DNA of 33,939 nucleotides from an uncultured Woeseiaceae bacterium (GTDB lineage: Bacteria; Pseudomonadota; Gammaproteobacteria; Steroidobacterales; Woeseiaceae). The notes below the pieces were generated by a model. The model had not been told where the DNA came from. It ran no database searches and saw nothing but the letters and a program-made list of their open reading frames with translations. The position numbers and the translations under genes are program-made. Below, piece after piece: positions 1 through 9,009 of the stretch (the stretch's first letter is position 1; each line of letters starts with the position of its first letter). The stretch lies in assembly GCA_945788625.1 (NCBI GenBank), contig CALZMQ010000038.1, positions 1 to 33,939 on the forward strand, in the 5' to 3' direction.

Positions 1-2
1 TG

Positions 3-992
3 GAGAGTGAGGAAGACCTGCTTGCCTTTGCACTCAGGAATACCGCCAGCCACGTGGCGGATTATTGCCGCGAACTGCGCATGGGCACACCGGCCTCTGC
101 CGGCATTGCCGAGCGCGCCTTCGCCGGTCGTTCCTTGCGTGTTCGTCGCGACGCCGAACGCGCCATTATCGCGGTGACCATCGAGCTGCCGCTCGACGCC
201 GGTGAACTCATCGACAAGGCGCTCGACAAGGCCCGTGATGACGAGTGCCTGAAGATCCCCGATCTCGTGGACACGTCCTGGTCCAAACGCCAGGCCGATG
301 CCTTCGTCACGATGCTCAAGGAGTACCTGCAGGGCAGTGACCCGGAGACCAAGAGCAGCTCGGACCACTACCTGGTGAACATTCACGTCGACCAGTCCGC
401 ACTGGCGGGTGAGGTGGGGCGATCGTCGCTGCCGCTCGAGACGGTCAAGCGCCTGTGTTGCGATGGCCACGCGGTGGTGCTGACGGAAACGAGTGACGGC
501 GAACCCTTAAGCATCGGGCGCAAGTCACGCGTCATACCGAAAGGCATCGAGCGTGCGGTTCGCGCCAGGGACAGGAACAGCTGCCGCTTCCCGGGCTGCC
601 GCAACCGGCGCTTTGTCGACATTCACCACGTCGAGCACTGGGCCGATGGCGGCGAGACGGCGGTCGACAAGCTGATGCTGCTGTGTTCGAAGCACCACAC
701 GCTGGTGCACGAAGGGGGTTTTCGCATCGACCGGGACTTCCGGCACGAATGGGCCTTCTTCCGTCCGGACGGCATTGCCGTACCGGACTGCGGCTATCAC
801 GGCCGGGACATGGTGGACGAGGACAGCGGCGGGCGTCATGACGATCCGCCACGTGGCGGATTGTTGAGCGCCATGGAAAAACTGGTCAACGAACCGCCGC
901 CACCCGACTATCTGGAAGATCGGGTGCCAACTATTACAGCTAGGCGTCAGCGTCGCGTCGCGCCTTCAGCACACCCATGGCCGGTGGCGTGA
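3..992 (+). CDS. DUF222/HNH endonuclease domain protein, 5' end cut by window edge
   Basis: The reading frame is open from base 3, so the true start lies outside the window. The visible N-terminal part resembles the end of a DUF222 (13E12-repeat) region. It is followed by a clear HNH nuclease domain: a Cys-x4-Cys pair in CRFPGC, then VDIHHVEHW, an Asn/Asp-rich turn and CSKHHTLVH, which supply the metal-binding Cys/His and the catalytic His. Proteins of this kind are presumed DNA endonucleases often spread as multicopy families; the biological role is usually unknown. A GTG at 54 could be read as a start, but the family-like residues upstream argue for truncation instead. The C-terminus (about 17 codons) runs over the end of the convergent gene at 940. 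Function as a nuclease is inferred from the motif; partner genes lie outside the window. Confidence 0.85.
   Translation, partial: ESEEDLLAFALRNTASHVADYCRELRMGTPASAGIAERAFAGRSLRVRRDAERAIIAVTIELPLDAGELIDKALDKARDDECLKIPDLVDTSWSKRQADAFVTMLKEYLQGSDPETKSSSDHYLVNIHVDQSALAGEVGRSSLPLETVKRLCCDGHAVVLTETSDGEPLSIGRKSRVIPKGIERAVRARDRNSCRFPGCRNRRFVDIHHVEHWADGGETAVDKLMLLCSKHHTLVHEGGFRIDRDFRHEWAFFRPDGIAVPDCGYHGRDMVDEDSGGRHDDPPRGGLLSAMEKLVNEPPPPDYLEDRVPTITARRQRRVAPSAHPWPVA
844..861. repeat. 18-bp perfect palindrome inside the HNH gene
   Basis: The bases ATCCGCCACGTGGCGGAT form a perfect inverted repeat without a loop. The related string CCACGTGGCGGATT also occurs at 50-63 near the left edge of the same gene. 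It lies in coding sequence for the variable C-terminal tail, so it could be a protein-binding site, a nuclease target or chance. Confidence 0.5.
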
Positions 993-1878
993 GCAACGCC
1001 GTGAGCGCCATCACGAGCAGCCGGTCGAGCAGCGCGACACTGGTCGCCAGCGTCACGGGTATGCCGAGCAGCGCGGCGCCGCCGAGTATGGCGCCCTCGC
1101 GCAAGCCGAGTCCGCCGGGCGTCAACTGGATCAATAAAGTCGATTCGGCGATGGCAATCAGCAGCAATGCCTCGTTCCAGCTAAGGTCGACGTCGATGGC
1201 CGCGAACAGCATCCACAGCCGCAGGCCGCGCAACAACACAATGGCACAGTGGTACAGGATCAGGCGCGGCACGAGTCCCGGCTCCTGCACGAGTTTGCGC
1301 AGCGACTCCGACGTCCGGCGGATTCGTGAGGACAGTGCGTGCGGTAGCGATTCGATCAGCCAGGCTGCGCCCCGCACCAGGCCGACAGATGCCAGCAAAA
1401 CGCTGACGTAGACGGCAGCGAGTACCAGGCTGACAGAACCCGAAAGTTGCGGGTTGCAGGCAACAGCCAGCAAGCCGATGCAACCTAGCGCCGCGGCGGC
1501 AAGCACGTACTGCGGCGCCGCGAGTGCTGCTAACTCGGACCAGGAAATCCTCGTGCGTTGCCGCAGCGCATGCGAATAAGCGGCGACACCGGACAGCGGC
1601 AGCACCTGGTTGGCGAAGGTGCGCAACCAGCCAATCCAGAAGGCTTCCATGCGGCGCAGCGAAAACCCGAGCGCCTGAACCGGAACGACAGTCGTTTCAC
1701 CCTGGACGAAGCGGGCCGCAATCGTCAGGACCAGCCAGGCGGCAAAGCCCTGGACACCGACCGACCGAATCGTGCCCGGAAAATCCTCGGGCCGGAACAT
1801 CCAGACGATAGCGACGACACCAGCCACGCCGAGCAGCCACGACGCGATCTTCCTCCACGATAGCGCGCCGTCGGTCAT
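940..1878 (-). CDS. Flippase-like membrane protein of the UPF0104/LPG-synthase-TM (AglD/YbhN) family
   Basis: This is a 312-residue integral membrane protein with about eight hydrophobic segments. The family signature near the C-terminus, LTPGGLGLREGAILGG, is clear, as is the N-terminal region reading FANQVLPLSG. The family includes the membrane part of lysylphosphatidylglycerol synthases and of archaeal AglD, and members are thought to move or handle lipid-linked substrates. An upstream TTG gives 11 extra residues, but the ATG at 1878 forms an ATGA overlap with the stop of the epimerase gene, so I chose it. It is last in a tight run with an epimerase, a polyprenyl-phosphate glycosyltransferase and a GT-C enzyme, which suggests a role in translocating the lipid-linked sugar. 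Its 3' end overlaps the convergent HNH gene by 53 bases. Substrate is unknown. Confidence 0.8.
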   Translation of the reverse strand: MTDGALSWRKIASWLLGVAGVVAIVWMFRPEDFPGTIRSVGVQGFAAWLVLTIAARFVQGETTVVPVQALGFSLRRMEAFWIGWLRTFANQVLPLSGVAAYSHALRQRTRISWSELAALAAPQYVLAAAALGCIGLLAVACNPQLSGSVSLVLAAVYVSVLLASVGLVRGAAWLIESLPHALSSRIRRTSESLRKLVQEPGLVPRLILYHCAIVLLRGLRLWMLFAAIDVDLSWNEALLLIAIAESTLLIQLTPGGLGLREGAILGGAALLGIPVTLATSVALLDRLLVMALTALLTPPAMGVLKARRDADA

Positions 1879-2996
1879 GCTTTGACGCTGTTGTCCTTGC
1901 CGCCGGTCCAACGCAACAGCGTGTCCACCGTCATCTGCGACGGCTGCGCCGCGTCGTCGATCCTCGAAGGTGTCCGTAACGCGTCGACCTCACCGGACTG
2001 CAGCAGATCGCGCATGGATCCGTGCAACTGTTCGCGCAGCCGGATGTTCGCGCCGAGGCCGTCCGGCCTTTCCGAGCGCTCGCGGTAAAGCACCGTCGGC
2101 ACTCCGAGGTACGAGAGTTCTTCCTGGTTCGAGCCGCCGTCGCTGAACACGGCACGGGCACCGCTCATGAGCGCCAGGAATTCCGTGTAGGGCATGCGCG
2201 GCCGCACGTTGACGCCCGGCGCGTTCTGCAACCTGTCCAGCAGGCCGTACTTCTTCAGCCGTAATTTTGTGGGCGGATGCAGTATGAAATGCAGCTCGCC
2301 GAATCCGGCCGCATCGACAAGCTCGTCCACTATCCTGCGTAGCGCCTGCTCGCGGTATAGGTTCTGGAAGCGATGGATAGATGCAACGAAATAGTCGCCT
2401 GCCACAACTTCGCTGCTCCCCGTGCTGCCAGTCGCAAAGCGCACGCAATCGAGCAAAGTGTTTTCCTGCGTGTTCACGACGATGCAGCCGGAATAACGCT
2501 GCATGCGCGCGGCCGCCTCGTCGTTCGGGCAAAATGCAAAGCGTGTCTTCCTGAAAGTCAGGCGGCGCAATAACTCTTCCGGAAAAGGATCCGACCACTT
2601 ACCCGAACTAAGGCCGCTTTCGAGATGCACGATGTCGCCGCCGGCCCAGCGCCCGGCGACGGCGCCGAGCCAGGTGGACAGTGTATCGCCGTGGACAATG
2701 ACCAGCGGACGCTTGCCGGTCCATGTTTTGACGCCGCCGACGTACCGATAACACCGGTACAAAGTCGCAGGAACCCAAACCAGCAGCTTGCCGATCGTCG
2801 AGCGTTCCGTGTGTTTCTCAGGGAGCACGAAGTTGGGCGCGAGTCCGAAATCGGCGATCAGGTCATCAATGGATTCGCGATGCTGGCCCGTAAACCAGAC
2901 GTTGTGACGCAGGCCCTGCTCGGCGGCGAGCCTGAGCACCGGCGCGATCTTTACCAGCTGCGCGCGCGTGCCGATGACGAAAACGCAACGACGCAT
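1875..2996 (-). CDS. wecB-like: UDP-N-acetylglucosamine 2-epimerase, WecB family
   Basis: The 373-residue cytosolic protein matches the WecB/GT-B fold epimerases in length and motifs. It would convert UDP-GlcNAc to UDP-ManNAc, or hydrolyse it to ManNAc if it is of the NeuC type. Visible landmarks are Asp104 in HGDT, Glu126 in HLESGL, Glu140 in PFPEE and His208 in SIHRFQN. The spacing Asp104-Glu126-Glu140 (22 and 14 residues) equals that of the catalytic Asp95, Glu117 and Glu131 known in E. coli WecB. The C-terminal SDGGSNQEE and RSERPDG blocks bind the nucleotide in relatives. The start is one base beyond the stop of the upstream glycosyltransferase, and the stop overlaps the next start in ATGA. 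No UDP-ManNAc dehydrogenase or sialic-acid synthase is nearby, so the sugar's fate is open. Confidence 0.88.
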   Translation of the reverse strand: MRRCVFVIGTRAQLVKIAPVLRLAAEQGLRHNVWFTGQHRESIDDLIADFGLAPNFVLPEKHTERSTIGKLLVWVPATLYRCYRYVGGVKTWTGKRPLVIVHGDTLSTWLGAVAGRWAGGDIVHLESGLSSGKWSDPFPEELLRRLTFRKTRFAFCPNDEAAARMQRYSGCIVVNTQENTLLDCVRFATGSTGSSEVVAGDYFVASIHRFQNLYREQALRRIVDELVDAAGFGELHFILHPPTKLRLKKYGLLDRLQNAPGVNVRPRMPYTEFLALMSGARAVFSDGGSNQEELSYLGVPTVLYRERSERPDGLGANIRLREQLHGSMRDLLQSGEVDALRTPSRIDDAAQPSQMTVDTLLRWTGGKDNSVKA

Positions 2997-2997
2997 A

Positions 2998-3849
2998 TCA
3001 GGACTTGCTGTACGTCAGCGCCGTAATCTGCTCGGATATCAGACCGATCAGGAAAACAATGACCGATGCACTGAATACGAGCAGGCTCATGTTCGTGAAT
3101 CGGCCAGCCGTGATCAGTGTATACGCGTAGTATCCGAGCCCGGTGGCGAAGAACAATCCGCTGATCGGCAGGAAAATTTTGAGCGGCGAATACAGCGTCG
3201 CAATCTTGAAGATGATCACCATGAATCGTACGCCGTCGCGTATTGGGCGAATGTGGCTCTTGCCAACGCGCCTTGACGCCTGGATCGGCTCGTAACAAAT
3301 CGGGTAGCCCGAGCGCAGGAAAGCCATCGTGATCGTCGTCGGATACGAAAAACCGTTCGGTAGCAGGTACAGGAACTTGCGGAACAGTTCCGCGCGAGCC
3401 ACCCTGAATCCCGATGTCAGGTCCGGAATCCGCCGGCCGGTGAGAAACGATGCGATGCCGTTATAGAGTCCGTTGGCAAACAGGCGGCCCACATTCGCGT
3501 GCGATCCGGAATCACGCGCACCGACCGCCATGTCGTAGCCTACTTCGAGTTTCTGCAGCAGCGGCGCAAGCTCGCGCGGGTCGTGCTGGCCGTCCCCGTC
3601 CATGAAAGCGATGATGTCGCCGCCGGCGACGCGTGCACCGGCCTTGACCGCCGCGCCGTTGCCGAGGCTTTCCGGGTGCCGGACGATCTGCGCACCGGCC
3701 TCACTGGCGACTTTGGCGGTCGTATCGGACGAACCGTCGTCGACTACGATAATCTCGGCGTCCGGATAGGCCCCGCGTGCTGCTTCGACCACTTTGCCGA
3801 TCGATGCCGCCTCGTTCTTCGCGGGAATGACTATTGATAGAGACTTCAT
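2998..3849 (-). CDS. GT2 glycosyltransferase, DPM1-like polyprenyl-phosphate hexose synthase with two C-terminal TM segments
   Basis: This 283-residue protein starts with a GT-A fold: SIVIPAKNE near the N-terminus, VVDDGSSD at 35-42 and the metal-binding DGD at 84-86 within MDGDGQHDP. Two hydrophobic helices at about 222-246 and 255-275 anchor it in the inner membrane. The pattern is that of dolichyl- or undecaprenyl-phosphate mannose/glucose synthases, which load a sugar from a nucleotide donor onto polyprenyl phosphate at the cytoplasmic face. A GGAAAG ribosome site lies four bases before the ATG at 3849. It follows the TMTC-like gene by 14 bases and precedes the epimerase by one base. I infer that it makes the lipid-linked donor for the GT-C enzyme encoded just upstream. 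The sugar cannot be told from sequence. Confidence 0.88.
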   Translation of the reverse strand: MKSLSIVIPAKNEAASIGKVVEAARGAYPDAEIIVVDDGSSDTTAKVASEAGAQIVRHPESLGNGAAVKAGARVAGGDIIAFMDGDGQHDPRELAPLLQKLEVGYDMAVGARDSGSHANVGRLFANGLYNGIASFLTGRRIPDLTSGFRVARAELFRKFLYLLPNGFSYPTTITMAFLRSGYPICYEPIQASRRVGKSHIRPIRDGVRFMVIIFKIATLYSPLKIFLPISGLFFATGLGYYAYTLITAGRFTNMSLLVFSASVIVFLIGLISEQITALTYSKS

Positions 3850-3863
3850 ATTGCTTTCCAGGT

Positions 3864-5807
3864 TCAGGGTTGCCCGGGCGCGTCGTCGACGCCCGGATTC
3901 GCAGGCCGATTATTGCCCGAATACTCCTCCAGCGCATTGACGTAGTCGAGTAATTCCGCCAGTCCGCGCCGCCAGCCGATCGCCTTGATTGGGTGCCGCG
4001 GAGTGTTCTCCGATGCCGCCGCCAGGAATTCACGCGCGGCCTGGTAATCCCCGGTTTCGGCCAGAGTCATCGTCATCATCATGTTGAGCTCGGCTGACGG
4101 CCGCCACTCCATCGCCTGTTGCAGATGCTCGAGCGATGCGCCGTGATCTCCGAGAGTGCGCTGTATGCCCGCCAGCAGCTTGTGATGAAACTGGTTGTAC
4201 GAGGGGTCGTCGCGGTACCGCGGATTTATCCCCAATGCTTCGGCGAGCCGAATGACGGTCTGCGGTTGCAGATCGGTGCAGGCCCGCTTAGTGCTGGTCG
4301 TGAACAGCTGCGACAGCATGTTACCCGCCGTGTAAGTGAAGGTTACGTTCGGGAGCATGCGTTCAAGCTCGTCGACGTCTTTTTCAATTGTCTGCGTCGC
4401 ATGGGTCAGGCAGCGCAGGTTGAGTGCCTGGATGCCCAGATACGCATGGCGCGGGAAATCCCTCGAGAACTTCGAGATCGTTTCGACGCCGCGCGCCGCG
4501 CTCTCCTCCGAGAGCTGGTAGGCCGCCACGTTGGTGACTGCCCGGACCGAATCGGGATACCTGGCGGCCCAATGCCGGGCTGCCAGTGATGACTCGCCCC
4601 AAAGGGATGTGAAACTGAACAGGAAAAACGTGTTAACGAGCAGCATCACCGGCAGAACAACGGCAGCGACCTTACGCGTCAACGCCGAATGCCCGAACAA
4701 GAACGCACACAATGCGATAAGCGGGCCGATGATTGCCAGGTAGTTGCGGTGTTCGAAATACAGCTCGAGTGGAATAACGGTCGACTCGACGACATGCGCG
4801 GCGAGAAACCAGAGTACGGCGAACGCAAACAGCGGAAAGCGGCGCCGCCACGCGAGTGCGCCGCCCGCCGCCGCGATCCAGCCCGCAACGGCCAATAGAG
4901 ACAGTGGCTCGAACAGCGACCGCACGACGGCAATGTCTGACTGGTAAATGCCGAGACGGTCCGGAGCACCAACCAACGCCTTGGACAGGTACAGCCACAG
5001 CAACTGCGCTTCGGTCAGCAGGCGTTCCACCGCATCGAACTCGCGGCGCGCAATAACGTAGTCCGGGTAGTTCCACCGCGACAACACGTAGCCCAGTACC
5101 AGCAGCGAAGGAAGCCAGAGGAATGCCGCCGTAAAACCGCGCCAACGCGCCGCGTCGATCGCCTGGGGGCGCGGCAGGAGCGTTGCCTCGACGACGAGAA
5201 CCAGCATCGGCAACAACAGCGCCGATTCCTTGGCCAATGCGCCGATTACCGAGGCAGCGGCCAGGCTGGTACTCATCAGGACGAGCGCTCGCACAGGTAC
5301 GGCCGCCAGTGTGGCCCGCGCCGACAGGTAGCCCGCCAGTCCTACCAGCGTGCAAAGTGCGCTCAGGCTCGTCATGCGCTGCACGACGAGCACCGTCGCC
5401 GTCGCGTTGAGTGGCAGCAGAACCCAGAACGCAGCAACCGTGCAGGCAAGCAGCACCGCCCTGTTCTCACGTTCCCCGCGCAGCCTGAAAATCTGCAGCA
5501 CACACCAGGCGAGCAGCATTGCATTCAGGATGTGTATCGCCGTATTGACACGCAGGAACGCGGCGGCGCCGTCGTCCCATGCGCCAGCCTGCAATGCGAA
5601 ACTCAGCAATGACAACGGCCGCCCGGTCGGACCGGCACTCCCGGACACGATGAAGTCGACGGCACCGCGAGTATCGCTGACCGAGGCCAGCCCACCGAGG
5701 TTGGATTGGTCGTCCAGTTGAAAGTCAGCGTCGAACGCGGCGCTGTAGCAGAACCAGGCGATAAGCAGTACGAAGAAGAATCCGGATACGATGTACCGCT
5801 TTTTCAC
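3864..5807 (-). CDS. TMTC-like GT-C membrane glycosyltransferase with C-terminal TPR region
   Basis: The 647-residue protein has an N-terminal signal-anchor, about ten membrane segments up to roughly residue 400, and a soluble, helical C-terminal part of TPR character (about 410-625). The first periplasmic loop carries acidic Asp32-Asp33 in FQLDDQSNL, followed by [11 protein letters not shown] at 62-72 and [14 protein letters not shown] at 85-98. This order (acidic loop, RPL, N-x3-H helix, then TPRs) is that of the TMTC protein O-mannosyltransferases and related bacterial proteins, which use polyprenyl-phosphate sugars outside the membrane. The GTG start at 5807 overlaps the oadB stop in GTGA. 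With a DPM1-like synthase next door I infer transfer of a sugar to an exported protein or glycan. An O-antigen-ligase-like or purely structural role is the alternative. Confidence 0.7.
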   Translation of the reverse strand: MKKRYIVSGFFFVLLIAWFCYSAAFDADFQLDDQSNLGGLASVSDTRGAVDFIVSGSAGPTGRPLSLLSFALQAGAWDDGAAAFLRVNTAIHILNAMLLAWCVLQIFRLRGERENRAVLLACTVAAFWVLLPLNATATVLVVQRMTSLSALCTLVGLAGYLSARATLAAVPVRALVLMSTSLAAASVIGALAKESALLLPMLVLVVEATLLPRPQAIDAARWRGFTAAFLWLPSLLVLGYVLSRWNYPDYVIARREFDAVERLLTEAQLLWLYLSKALVGAPDRLGIYQSDIAVVRSLFEPLSLLAVAGWIAAAGGALAWRRRFPLFAFAVLWFLAAHVVESTVIPLELYFEHRNYLAIIGPLIALCAFLFGHSALTRKVAAVVLPVMLLVNTFFLFSFTSLWGESSLAARHWAARYPDSVRAVTNVAAYQLSEESAARGVETISKFSRDFPRHAYLGIQALNLRCLTHATQTIEKDVDELERMLPNVTFTYTAGNMLSQLFTTSTKRACTDLQPQTVIRLAEALGINPRYRDDPSYNQFHHKLLAGIQRTLGDHGASLEHLQQAMEWRPSAELNMMMTMTLAETGDYQAAREFLAAASENTPRHPIKAIGWRRGLAELLDYVNALEEYSGNNRPANPGVDDAPGQP

Positions 5808-6934
5808 GAAGCGAACATGATCATGATGCCGGCCGCAACAGCTGAACCTATTACACCGGCGACGTTGGGCCCCATGGCGTGCATCAGCAGAACATTGTGC
5901 GGATTAGCCTCCAGCCCGACCTTGTTGGCAACTCGCGACGCCATCGGGACAGCCGATACTCCCGCAGCCCCGATCAGAGGATTAATGGGCTGTTTCGATA
6001 CCCTGTTGAGCAACTTGCCCATGAGGACACCGCTCGCCGTGCCGATTGCAAACGCGACCATGCCGAGCAAGAGGATGCCCAGCGTGCTGGGTACGAGGAA
6101 CTGCTCGGCACTGAGCTTCGAGCCAACGGCCAGACCGAGAAATATCGTCACGATATTGATCAGCGCATTCTGCGTCGTATCCGACAGCCGTTCGACGACG
6201 CCGCATTCGCGCATCAGGTTGCCGAAGGCGAGCATGCCGAGCAAAGGCGCCGCCGACGGCAACAAAAGCGCGACCAGTAACAGCAGCAGCAACGGAAAAA
6301 TAATTCGCTCGGCCTTCGACACCTCGCGCAACTGCACCATTTCGATCCTGCGCTCGGACTCGGAGGTCAGCAAGCGCATGATCGGCGGCTGAATCAGCGG
6401 CACGAGTGCCATGTAGGAATAGGCAGCGACGGCTATTGCACCGAGCAGGTCCGGCGCCAGCTTGCCGGCGACGTAAATTGCCGTCGGGCCGTCCGCGCCA
6501 CCAATGATGCCTATCGCCGCCGCTTCGCGCAGCGAAAAATCCATCCAGCCCAGCGAGGTCATGCCGAGCGCACCCAGCAAGGTCGCGAAGATGCCGAACT
6601 GCGCAGCGGCGCCTAGAAACAGGGTGCGCGGATTGGCAAGCAACGGGCCGAAATCCGTTAACGCACCGACGCCCATGAAGATGATCAGCGGAAAGGCGCC
6701 GGTCTCGATTCCGACCTCGTAGGCGAGGTGCAGGAGACCGTCGCCGGTCGCTATTTCGACGCCGGGAATATTACTGAGGAGTCCGCCGAATCCGATCGTA
6801 ACCAGCAGCAACGGTTCGAACTTCTTCACGATACCGAGATAGAGGAGCAGCAGGCAAACGACGATCATGCCGAGCTGCCCGCCCGTGATCTGGTAGATAC
6901 CGGACCCGGTCCAGATTTGCTCGATCATCTCCAT
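5804..6934 (-). CDS. oadB: Sodium-pumping oxaloacetate decarboxylase, beta subunit
   Basis: OadB is the membrane subunit that decarboxylates carboxybiotin and exports Na+ coupled to that step. The 376-residue protein is of the length usual for the short-form beta subunits and is almost wholly hydrophobic. The diagnostic [17 protein letters not shown] block is at 145-161, and [18 protein letters not shown], also highly conserved, follows at 173-190. It comes 25 bases after oadA and follows the usual G-A-B order. Its TGA overlaps the GTG of the TMTC-like gene, an arrangement that implies translational coupling of the glycosylation genes to this operon. Methylmalonyl-CoA and glutaconyl-CoA decarboxylases have similar beta subunits, but the alpha subunit encoded next to it points to oxaloacetate. 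Confidence 0.95.
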   Translation of the reverse strand: MEMIEQIWTGSGIYQITGGQLGMIVVCLLLLYLGIVKKFEPLLLVTIGFGGLLSNIPGVEIATGDGLLHLAYEVGIETGAFPLIIFMGVGALTDFGPLLANPRTLFLGAAAQFGIFATLLGALGMTSLGWMDFSLREAAAIGIIGGADGPTAIYVAGKLAPDLLGAIAVAAYSYMALVPLIQPPIMRLLTSESERRIEMVQLREVSKAERIIFPLLLLLLVALLLPSAAPLLGMLAFGNLMRECGVVERLSDTTQNALINIVTIFLGLAVGSKLSAEQFLVPSTLGILLLGMVAFAIGTASGVLMGKLLNRVSKQPINPLIGAAGVSAVPMASRVANKVGLEANPHNVLLMHAMGPNVAGVIGSAVAAGIMIMFAS

Positions 6935-6959
6935 GAATCAGCCTGTCACCGAGCCGGCG

Positions 6960-8741
6960 TCAACCGATCGCGACGAGTGCGTCGCCAACCGCGACCTTGT
7001 CGCCTTCACTGACGAAAACATCGGTGACGGTTCCCGCTCGCGGCGCGACGACCAGCGTTTCCATCTTCATTGCCTCGACGACCAGAAGTGGATCGCCTTC
7101 CGCGACCGCAGCGCCGGGAGCCACGTGTACCTTGAAGATGTTCCCGGCAAGTACCGCATTTACAGCTTCGCCGGATGCAACCGGGCTGGCCGCTGCAGGC
7201 GCCGCTGCCGCATTGACACTGGCAAGCTGGCCACTCTCGGCGACCTCGACCGTGTACTCCTTGCCGTTGACCCTGACCGAGTAGACTCCCGATCCGGTAC
7301 CTGCCGTCGCGGCCGGCGCAACGGGCGCGGGCGGCGCTTCGGGTTCGCCGGTCGGAACCGGCTCGAATGCATCCGGGTTGTCGCGGTTCTCGAGGAAGCG
7401 CGTGCCGATTTGCGGGAACAGCGCGTAGGTCAGGACATCGTCGACGACGTCATCGGCAAGCCTGATGTTCTTTTCTTTGGCCAGGCGCTGCAACTCGTCG
7501 GTCTGGCGTTCGAGTTCGGGCTCGAGCAGGTCGGCCGGACGGCAGGTGATCGGCTCCGACCCCTCCAGCACCTTTGCCTGCAGTTCGGCATTAACCGGCG
7601 CGGGCGTCGCACCGTACTCGCCTTTCAGAACGCCGGCGGTCTCCTTGGTGATGTTTGCATAGCGTGAACCAGACATGACGTTGATGACGGCCTGCGTGCC
7701 GACGATCTGCGACGTTGGCGTGACCAGGGGCAACATGCCGAGGTCTTCGCGCACCCGCGGGATTTCCTCGAGGACGTCGTCGAGTTTGTCGGACGCAACC
7801 TGCTCGCGCAGCTGGTTTTCGAGATTCGTCAGCATCCCACCCGGTACCTGGGCGACGAGTATGCGGGCGTCGACGCCTTTGAGCGCGCCTTCGAACTTCG
7901 CATATTTCTTTCGAACCTCGCGAAAGTACGCAGCGATCTCCTCGATGAGCTGCAGGTCCAGCCCCGTATCGCGGCCGGTTCCCTCGTGGATCGCGACCAG
8001 CGTCTCCGTTGCCGAGTGACCGTAGGTCATGCTCATCGAAGACACCGCCGTATCGATGTTGTCGATGCCGGCTTCGGCCGCCTTGACACAGGTCGCCGTG
8101 GACAGTCCGGTTGTCGCATGGCAATGCATGTGGATCGGTATGTCCACAGCTTCCTTGAGGCGGCTCACCAGCTCAAACCCGACGTACGGCCGCAACAGGC
8201 CCGCCATGTCCTTGATGCAGATCGAGTGCGCGCCCATGTCCTCGATACGGCGGCCCATGTCCACCCAGAGATCGACCGTGTGAATCTCACTGACGGTATA
8301 GGACATCGTGCCTTGCGCGTGCTTGTCGACCGCGAGCGTCGCCTTGATTGCCGTTTCCAGGTTTCTCAGGTCGTTCAGCGCATCGAAGATCCGGAATACG
8401 TCAACGCCGTTGACGGCACATCGTTCCACGAATTTCTCGACGAGATCATCGGCGTAATGGCGATAGCCGAGAATGTTCTGGCCACGAAACAGCATTTGTT
8501 GCGGCGTATTCGGCATCGCGGCCTTGAGACGCCGGATGCGTTCCCAGGGATCCTCTCCGAGGTAGCGTATACAGGCATCGAAGGTCGCGCCGCCCCAGGA
8601 CTCGATCGACCAGAAACCCACCTGGTCGAGTTTTCCGGCTATCGGCAACATGTCATCGATACGCATGCGCGTCGCAAGCAGACTCTGGTGCGCGTCGCGC
8701 AGCGCCAGTTCGGTGATTCCGAGAGGTTTCTTATCGCTCAT
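6960..8741 (-). CDS. oadA: Oxaloacetate decarboxylase alpha subunit, carboxyltransferase with C-terminal biotin domain
   Basis: The 593-residue cytosolic subunit transfers the carboxyl group of oxaloacetate to biotin, giving pyruvate. The N-terminal TIM-barrel has [12 protein letters not shown] at 15-26, the probable carbamylated or metal-near Lys177 in CIKDMAG, and the metal ligands His206 and His208 in HMHCHAT. A PYC/OADA domain covers the middle, a proline/alanine linker begins near 465, and the C-terminal biotinyl domain has EAMKMET at 556-562 with Lys559 as the biotin site. All parts expected for the family are present, and no frameshift is seen. It is preceded at 18 bases by oadG and followed at 25 bases by oadB. 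The same fold serves pyruvate carboxylase subunit B, but oadG and oadB in the operon settle the assignment. Confidence 0.96.
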   Translation of the reverse strand: MSDKKPLGITELALRDAHQSLLATRMRIDDMLPIAGKLDQVGFWSIESWGGATFDACIRYLGEDPWERIRRLKAAMPNTPQQMLFRGQNILGYRHYADDLVEKFVERCAVNGVDVFRIFDALNDLRNLETAIKATLAVDKHAQGTMSYTVSEIHTVDLWVDMGRRIEDMGAHSICIKDMAGLLRPYVGFELVSRLKEAVDIPIHMHCHATTGLSTATCVKAAEAGIDNIDTAVSSMSMTYGHSATETLVAIHEGTGRDTGLDLQLIEEIAAYFREVRKKYAKFEGALKGVDARILVAQVPGGMLTNLENQLREQVASDKLDDVLEEIPRVREDLGMLPLVTPTSQIVGTQAVINVMSGSRYANITKETAGVLKGEYGATPAPVNAELQAKVLEGSEPITCRPADLLEPELERQTDELQRLAKEKNIRLADDVVDDVLTYALFPQIGTRFLENRDNPDAFEPVPTGEPEAPPAPVAPAATAGTGSGVYSVRVNGKEYTVEVAESGQLASVNAAAAPAAASPVASGEAVNAVLAGNIFKVHVAPGAAVAEGDPLLVVEAMKMETLVVAPRAGTVTDVFVSEGDKVAVGDALVAIG

Positions 8742-8759
8742 TGGCTTTAATTCGTGGGG

Positions 8760-8972
8760 CTATCGGGTGGATTTGCGATGTTGCGCGATTGCGGCGGTAA
8801 TTGCAGCTATTTCTTCGTCATTGGCACCGGGAACTGCTTGTGCGGGCGTCAGGCGGTGCACGACATACGCCATTAACGACATGCCGGCAACGAGGATGGT
8901 CAGGAACACGAACACGGTTCCCATCCCTACCAGCATGAGTGTGATTCCCTGGTCGAGCAGACTGGCTTGCAT
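8760..8972 (-). CDS. oadG: Oxaloacetate decarboxylase gamma subunit
   Basis: This 70-residue protein has one N-terminal transmembrane helix (LLDQGITLMLVGMGTVFVFL onward) and a short charged cytosolic tail ending in IAQHRKSTR. Gamma subunits of this size join the alpha and beta subunits and help bind Zn2+. A TTG at 8996 would lengthen the protein by eight residues, but the ATG at 8972 has GGAG five bases upstream and gives the usual N-terminus. The gene begins 37 bases after the S9 peptidase stop and ends 18 bases before oadA. Sequence identity in this family is low, so the call rests on size, topology and operon position. Confidence 0.88.
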   Translation of the reverse strand: MQASLLDQGITLMLVGMGTVFVFLTILVAGMSLMAYVVHRLTPAQAVPGANDEEIAAITAAIAQHRKSTR

Positions 8973-9009
8973 CGCGGCTCCGGAGGATCGGCGCAAAGCC
9001 GGATTATAC

